Shown: in pieces, positions 32,437-36,044 of the stretch
Position numbering within the stretch: the stretch's first letter is position 1
Layout of the letters: every line of letters begins with the position of its first letter
Source of the DNA: Kosakonia oryziphila
GTDB lineage: Bacteria; Pseudomonadota; Gammaproteobacteria; Enterobacterales; Enterobacteriaceae
Assembly: GCF_900094795.1 (NCBI RefSeq)
Contig: NZ_FMBC01000048.1
Span: 1 to 36,044 of the forward strand
Reading direction: 5' to 3'
DNA length: 36,044 bases
The notes under the pieces: generated by a model
The model's database searches: none
What the model was told of the DNA's origin: nothing
The model's input: only the letters and a program-made list of their open reading frames with translations
Translations under genes and position numbers: made by a program

Positions 32437-32952
32437 TCAGCTATTCAGGCCAAGCGCGGAAGAAATACGATCCGGGTAGAGATTTTCCCCGTTGCGCTTG
32501 TAGATAAAGTTCAGCAGGTCAATTTCCAGCAGCGGCTTATCATCAACTGACAGCTTGTAATAAGTGTTTTTGATGGCGTAGGTGTGGTTAGTGTCATCAC
32601 CCTGCTTTGCATCACCGGGATCAATCTCAGTAATACGCCCGCGCATTTCCACTTCCATCAGGGAACTGGTTCCGCCACTGTAAATCTCGCCAGCAAAACG
32701 CAGGCGCAGTTCGTCAATGTCACCACCGTATTTCAGGAGCAACTCTTCAACCACGCCGCCAACAACCATTGAGGCATCCAGCGCGCCGGAATCGATACCC
32801 AGATCCACGGCAACCGCCCCGAGCATACCGGCCCCCTGAAAATCTTCAGTTTTGCGGGTAAGCTTCGGTAACGTCACGCTGGGAATTTTCCCGATGTAGT
32901 TCACGCCATTGACGAACAGCGTGAACAAGCGAATTTTTTTAGGGATCGCCAT
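32437..32952 (-). CDS. FII: Major tail tube protein gpFII
   Basis: 171 aa (P2 FII about 172). Starts MAIPKKIRLFTLFVNGVNYI with the conserved SVTLPKLTRKTEDFQGAGM and ends with LDLLNFIYKRNG-type sequence (EIDLLNFIYKRNGENLYPD). Hexamers stack into the inner tail tube. The ATG directly follows the FI TAA; its ribosome-binding site GGAGG lies in the last FI codons, so the two are coupled. Confidence 0.96.
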   Translation of the reverse strand: MAIPKKIRLFTLFVNGVNYIGKIPSVTLPKLTRKTEDFQGAGMLGAVAVDLGIDSGALDASMVVGGVVEELLLKYGGDIDELRLRFAGEIYSGGTSSLMEVEMRGRITEIDPGDAKQGDDTNHTYAIKNTYYKLSVDDKPLLEIDLLNFIYKRNGENLYPDRISSALGLNS

Positions 32953-34134
32953 TTACGCACCTCCGAGGGAAGAAAATGCCGCTTCGTAATACTGATCGGT
33001 GAACGTCTGAATCATCGTCAGATCTTCCAGCGGTGGCACCGGGCTGTAGTTGTAGCGCACGACAGCTTTACCCTGCCGGATGCCGGTCGTCGGGTTATCA
33101 ACGATATCGAACCAGCAGGATGCACCAATCAGCTTGCCCTCAGTGACCAGCGCCTGAAGCTTGCTGTTAATCCCACTCACCACGTCTTTGACGTTTGCAG
33201 GCGTCAGTGGCGTGTCAACGGTCGTGAATTGCGCTTCAGCGATGCTGTCCGCCAGAATCTGGGCTGTGCGGGTATAGACCTCAAAAATGTATTCATCCGT
33301 ATCCGTGGTGCGGTTGCCCCAGAAACGGAATCCGTCACGCTTGATAAGCGTGGTGATCTCATTGGCATTCAGCTCGTTGGCGTCCGAGTCTTCCGCCTGA
33401 AGCGCCCAGAAAACATCTTTGGCAATCCCGAGCACATTCCTGACAGCAACGTTGGATAACGACTTGTGCCAGCCCTGTTCATTATCGATCAGCGCGCGAA
33501 GTCCTAACGCGTAGGCGACGGCGGGAAACTCTTCATTCACGCCGGTCTGTGAGTTGTAGGCGATGAAGTTGGGCCAGATAAGCATGCCCTCGCGCTCAGC
33601 GAACTGTTCGCGGTAGGCTTTCGCTTCGGCGATAGTCTCGCAGCCATCGCAATAGCTGTAAGAGAATGCACGTAACTGTTTCGCGATCACGCGCAGCTGC
33701 GCCGTGACTTCCTGGGTGTCATAGCCAGGCACACCGAGAATGCGCGGACGATAGCCGGTTTTCTGTTCGGCAGTCAGAAGGGCAAACATCCCGGTATAAC
33801 TGCCGTCAGCCTGCGTACCACCGATGATGAGCTGGGATTGCGTTGGCTCATTCTCCCCTGCTTTCGCCTCCGCGACGCGCACCACAATCACGCGGGTGCT
33901 CACCTGGTCGGAAATGGCTTTCAGGGATTTGTAGAGGGAGCCTGTTTTACCTGCACTCCCCAGGGCTGTGATAACACGCGTCAGCAGCACTGGCGTGTTG
34001 AGCGGAAAGGTTTCGGGGTCGGCGTCATCCGCAACAGCGACAAGCCCAATGACCGTGGAATCAATGTCATTGATCGCTGTCTGGAGGTCGGTTTCCTCCT
34101 TAACACGCGCCCCGTGGAAAAAGTTGTCGGTCAT
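32953..34134 (-). CDS. FI: Contractile tail sheath gpFI
   Basis: 393 aa (P2 FI about 396). Begins MTDNFFHGARVKEETDLQTA with the sheath hallmarks FPLNTPVLLTRV, PRILGVPGYDTQEVTAQL and RDGFRFWGNRTT; the C-terminal domain has KAVVRYNYSPVPPLEDL. It is first in the leftward block and should be driven from the FI/D divergent region, in the position of the P2 F promoter but facing the other way. Confidence 0.96.
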   Translation of the reverse strand: MTDNFFHGARVKEETDLQTAINDIDSTVIGLVAVADDADPETFPLNTPVLLTRVITALGSAGKTGSLYKSLKAISDQVSTRVIVVRVAEAKAGENEPTQSQLIIGGTQADGSYTGMFALLTAEQKTGYRPRILGVPGYDTQEVTAQLRVIAKQLRAFSYSYCDGCETIAEAKAYREQFAEREGMLIWPNFIAYNSQTGVNEEFPAVAYALGLRALIDNEQGWHKSLSNVAVRNVLGIAKDVFWALQAEDSDANELNANEITTLIKRDGFRFWGNRTTDTDEYIFEVYTRTAQILADSIAEAQFTTVDTPLTPANVKDVVSGINSKLQALVTEGKLIGASCWFDIVDNPTTGIRQGKAVVRYNYSPVPPLEDLTMIQTFTDQYYEAAFSSLGGA

Positions 34135-34207
34135 GCTGTACCGCCATTATGTTGTGAGTTCGGGGCTATATTCCACAAAATGAGCATGCCCGACACGCAC
34201 TGCCGGG

Positions 34208-34225
34208 TGTCTGATGTTTGCGACA
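34208..34225. promoter_or_regulatory. Ogr/Delta-type activator site between FI and D
   Basis: TGTCTGATGTTTGCGACA fits TGT-N12-ACA with the extended dyad TGTC-N10-GACA, like the P2 late sites. The centre is about 34216. A start 55 bp away would fall near 34162 leftward, 28 bp before the FI ATG, and near 34271 rightward, only about 14 bp before the D ATG. It is the only such site I found in this 150-bp gap, so it may serve one or both directions; FI fits better. Confidence 0.65.
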
Positions 34226-34284
34226 ACAAACGACAGTTTTCTGCTTCGCGCGCGCATGAAACTATCAGCGCCGGAGGAGTTCAT

Positions 34285-35436
34285 ATGGCACTGTCAGCAG
34301 ACGCAATCAGTAAAACCAAAGCACAACTGGATAAGAGCACACAGACATTTCAGGATTTTCAGGATGAGCTGTCACCGGTTCCGGCGTTCCGGATCATGCT
34401 TGGCGGCAAAGCACTGACCATACTGGATGACCGGCTTATTTCACTGGAACTGACCGACAACCGGGGATTTGAAGCCGACGAACTGACGATCACTATTGCT
34501 GACAGTGACGGCCAGTTACAGTTGCCGCCGCGCGGGGCTGAGCTGTCGGTGTCCATCGGCTGGCGGGGTGAACCGCTGGTCTATAAAGGGATTTATACCC
34601 TGGATGAAGTGGCGCATTCCGGGCCGCCTGACCGCCTGGAGCTGACGGCACGCAGCGCTGATTTCAGGGATGAATTCAACACCAAGCGCGAAGTGTCCTG
34701 GCATGATGTTAAGGTTGAACGCGTTATATCAGCCATCGCCCACCGGTATAAACTGACGCCGGTTATTTCTGAGCAGCTCATCAACATTGAGATCGATCAC
34801 GCCGACCAGACACAGGAAAGTGATATGTCTTTCCTGACGAGAATGGCGGAAATGCTGGGCGCCATTGCCACAATCAAAAATGGCAGTCTGTTGTTTATTC
34901 TTCCGGGCGGAGGCGTCAGCGCCAGCGGTAAACCGCTGCCGGAATTCTCAATCACCCGTTCAAGTGGTGATCGCCATTCATTTCGTATTGCCGATCGTGA
35001 TGCCTATACCGGCGTAAGGGCGTACTGGCTGGATCTGGAATTCGGCAAAAAGAAAAAAGTAACGGTCAAAAGCCGCAAACCGAAAAAGAAAAAACCACCA
35101 CGCAGCAGCGCCAGAGACGGGGATTATCTGGAGGGTGAAGACGGTAACGTTTATGTATTACGCAAAACATACATCAGTGAAACAGCGGCAAAGCGCGCTG
35201 CTGCTGCCAAATGGCAACAGCTCAAACGGGGTGCTGCGGAATTTACGTTAACACTGGCGCGGGGCCGCGCCGATCTCTACCCGGAAATGCACGGAACCGT
35301 TACGGGGTTTAAATCCGATATTGATTCTCAGGACTGGATTATTGCCCGTGCTGCACATTCAATTGATGACAGCGGATTTAAAACCCGCCTGGAGCTGGAA
35401 GCCAAAATACCGGAATGGATTGCAGAGACAGAATAA
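34285..35436 (+). CDS. D: Tail/baseplate hub protein gpD (late control D)
   Basis: 383 aa from the ATG at 34285 with GGAGGAG upstream (P2 D about 387); the long frame upstream to 33838 runs through FI antisense and is not used. Hub fold features: PAFRIMLGGKALTILDDRLI, GEPLVYKGIYTLDEV, and the lysine-rich insert KKKKVTVKSRKPKKKK (about 251-270). It forms the tube-spike hub. In P2 it is co-transcribed behind U; here it stands alone after a strand switch. Confidence 0.94.
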   Translation: MALSADAISKTKAQLDKSTQTFQDFQDELSPVPAFRIMLGGKALTILDDRLISLELTDNRGFEADELTITIADSDGQLQLPPRGAELSVSIGWRGEPLVYKGIYTLDEVAHSGPPDRLELTARSADFRDEFNTKREVSWHDVKVERVISAIAHRYKLTPVISEQLINIEIDHADQTQESDMSFLTRMAEMLGAIATIKNGSLLFILPGGGVSASGKPLPEFSITRSSGDRHSFRIADRDAYTGVRAYWLDLEFGKKKKVTVKSRKPKKKKPPRSSARDGDYLEGEDGNVYVLRKTYISETAAKRAAAAKWQQLKRGAAEFTLTLARGRADLYPEMHGTVTGFKSDIDSQDWIIARAAHSIDDSGFKTRLELEAKIPEWIAETE

Positions 35437-35484
35437 ACGAAGCCATAATAACAGCGAGTTCAACTCCCGCCATGGGAGGCCATC

Positions 35485-35733
35485 ATGTTTGTTTGCCCCA
35501 TTTGTGGTGCTGTCGCTCGCACACGCACCAGTCGCCGTCTCAGCGAGATGACGATCCGCCAGTATCATCAGTGCCAAAACTTTGAATGCAGCATCACATT
35601 TACCACGCTTAACAGCGTGGAAAAACTGGTAACGAAGCGCGGCAATAATGAATCATTACCGCCTGATTTTATCCCGCAGGATGCCTTTCCGGCATCGCAT
35701 TACGGAAGAGATCAGCTCAATCTGGCGTTGTAA
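35485..35733 (+). CDS. ogr: Late transcription activator Ogr
   Basis: 82 aa (P2 Ogr about 72). The zinc motif C4-x2-C7-x22-C30-x4-C35 (MFVCPIC, then YHQCQNFEC) is exactly that of the Ogr/Delta family. It activates late promoters through TGT-N12-ACA sites by contacting the RNA polymerase alpha subunit. The ribosome-binding site GGGAGG is upstream. It is 48 bp after D, the last phage gene before attR. The C-terminus is intact despite an insertion element directly downstream. Confidence 0.95.
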   Translation: MFVCPICGAVARTRTSRRLSEMTIRQYHQCQNFECSITFTTLNSVEKLVTKRGNNESLPPDFIPQDAFPASHYGRDQLNLAL

Positions 35734-35756
35734 AAAACCACCTGCATAGCAGGTGG
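35732..35756 (-). terminator. Rho-independent terminator of the transposase gene (minus strand)
   Basis: CCACCTGC-ATA-GCAGGTGG (35738-35756) is a perfect 8-bp stem followed on the minus strand by TTTTTT (35732-35737). It begins 4 nt after the ogr stop. It may also be part of the right end of the IS200-like element. Confidence 0.65.
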
Positions 35757-35765
35757 CATTGATTG

Positions 35766-35780
35766 CGCCCCAGAGGGGCG
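35766..35780. repeat. Subterminal hairpin of the IS200/IS605-type element (candidate)
   Basis: CGCCCC-AGA-GGGGCG is a perfect 6-bp stem located between the transposase stop and the terminator hairpin. IS200/IS605 elements have hairpins near each end recognised by TnpA as single strands; which of the two hairpins plays this role is undecided. Confidence 0.4.
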
Positions 35781-35810
35781 TACTTAGCTCTGACTCTGAG
35801 AGCCTTCGCT

Positions 35811-36044
35811 TCACATCTCTTTTAGCTGAAGCTGGCTCTCTTCTTGTTCGTGTTTTTCCTGATATTTCACATACCTTCTTATCATCTCTTCATTGATACC
35901 TACGGTATCCACGCAATACCCTCGCGCCCAGAAATGATTTCCCCACAATTTGCTCTTCCTCAGGTACGGAAATTTGCTGAACAATCTCAGCGCTGTCTTT
36001 CCTTTCAAATGACCTATTACGTGTGATATCGATAATTTCGGGGG
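35811..36044 (-). CDS. tnpA: IS200/IS605-family transposase TnpA, C-terminal part
   Basis: Minus strand, cut by the window edge. The visible 77 residues read PPKLSISHVIGHLKGKTALR, then FWARGYCVDTVG, then IRRYVKYQEKH, ending QLQLKEM. This is the HUH Y1 transposase family: the catalytic tyrosine is the Y of IRRY, matching IS200 IQDY. The HUH histidines would lie off the window. It inserts single-stranded DNA without target duplication. It sits between ogr and the missing attR. Confidence 0.88.
   Translation of the reverse strand, partial: PPKLSISHVIGHLKGKTALRLFSKFPYLRKSKLWGNHFWARGYCVDTVGINEEMIRRYVKYQEKHEQEESQLQLKEM

Noticed and set aside
33838-34284. Extension of the D frame upstream into FI
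   Set aside because: It is antisense to the sheath gene; the ATG at 34285 has a strong ribosome-binding site and gives the P2 D length.
28408-34284. Invertase-controlled switch for the tail block
   Set aside because: No recombinase gene nearby and no matching inverted repeats found by eye at the two borders.

Overview
The window is most of a P2-like temperate Caudoviricetes prophage (Peduovirus-type myophage) in an enterobacterial chromosome. The host call rests on the attachment core at 1818-1872, which matches as I recall it the 3' half of the enterobacterial tRNA-Leu(UAA) gene (leuZ), and on phage genes that align along their length with P2. I cannot name the genus.

Layout. 1-330 is the end of an IS21-family element (start of istA plus terminal repeats). 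457-1697 is a wreck of a second, related prophage in opposite orientation: the C-terminal part of a gpA gene (-) fused at a 5-bp microhomology to the C-terminal part of an integrase gene (+). 1733-1872 looks like host tRNA 3' flank with the tRNA terminator and the attL core. The main prophage starts here. Its leftward lysogeny operon (4918 to 1946) holds repressor, a tail-anchored protein, a repeat-plus-BRCT protein and an integrase broken by a frameshift. The rightward early operon (4996-9986) holds a ribbon-helix-helix protein, Cox, small early genes, a zinc-finger protein, a Dam-like methylase and the HUH replication endonuclease gpA.

Between gpA and cos, where P2 carries tin and old, is A+T-rich cargo: a DUF2971 gene and a convergent gajA-gajB pair (Gabija defence; GajA is itself an OLD-family nuclease). 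A P2-type 19-nt cos lies at 14919-14937.

The late region follows P2 order: Q and P leftward, O-N-M-L-X-Y-K-lysB/lysC-R-S-V-W-J-I-H-G rightward. Then comes a departure from P2. The sheath/tube/tape-measure block FI-FII-E/E'-T-U is inverted (minus strand), while D and ogr are again rightward. Ogr/Delta-type sites (TGT-N12-ACA) occur in the P/O divergent region and in the FI/D divergent region, suggesting how the inverted block stays under late control. The E/E' programmed frameshift heptamer is intact. Right after ogr is a minus-strand IS200/IS605-type transposase end; attR must lie beyond the window.

The structural set looks complete, but the integrase is frameshifted, so the prophage may be unable to excise on its own. 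The most interesting parts are the cargo between repressor and integrase (with a tag shared by repressor and the membrane protein), the Gabija pair at the old locus, the inverted tail block, and the mirrored prophage scar at the attachment site.
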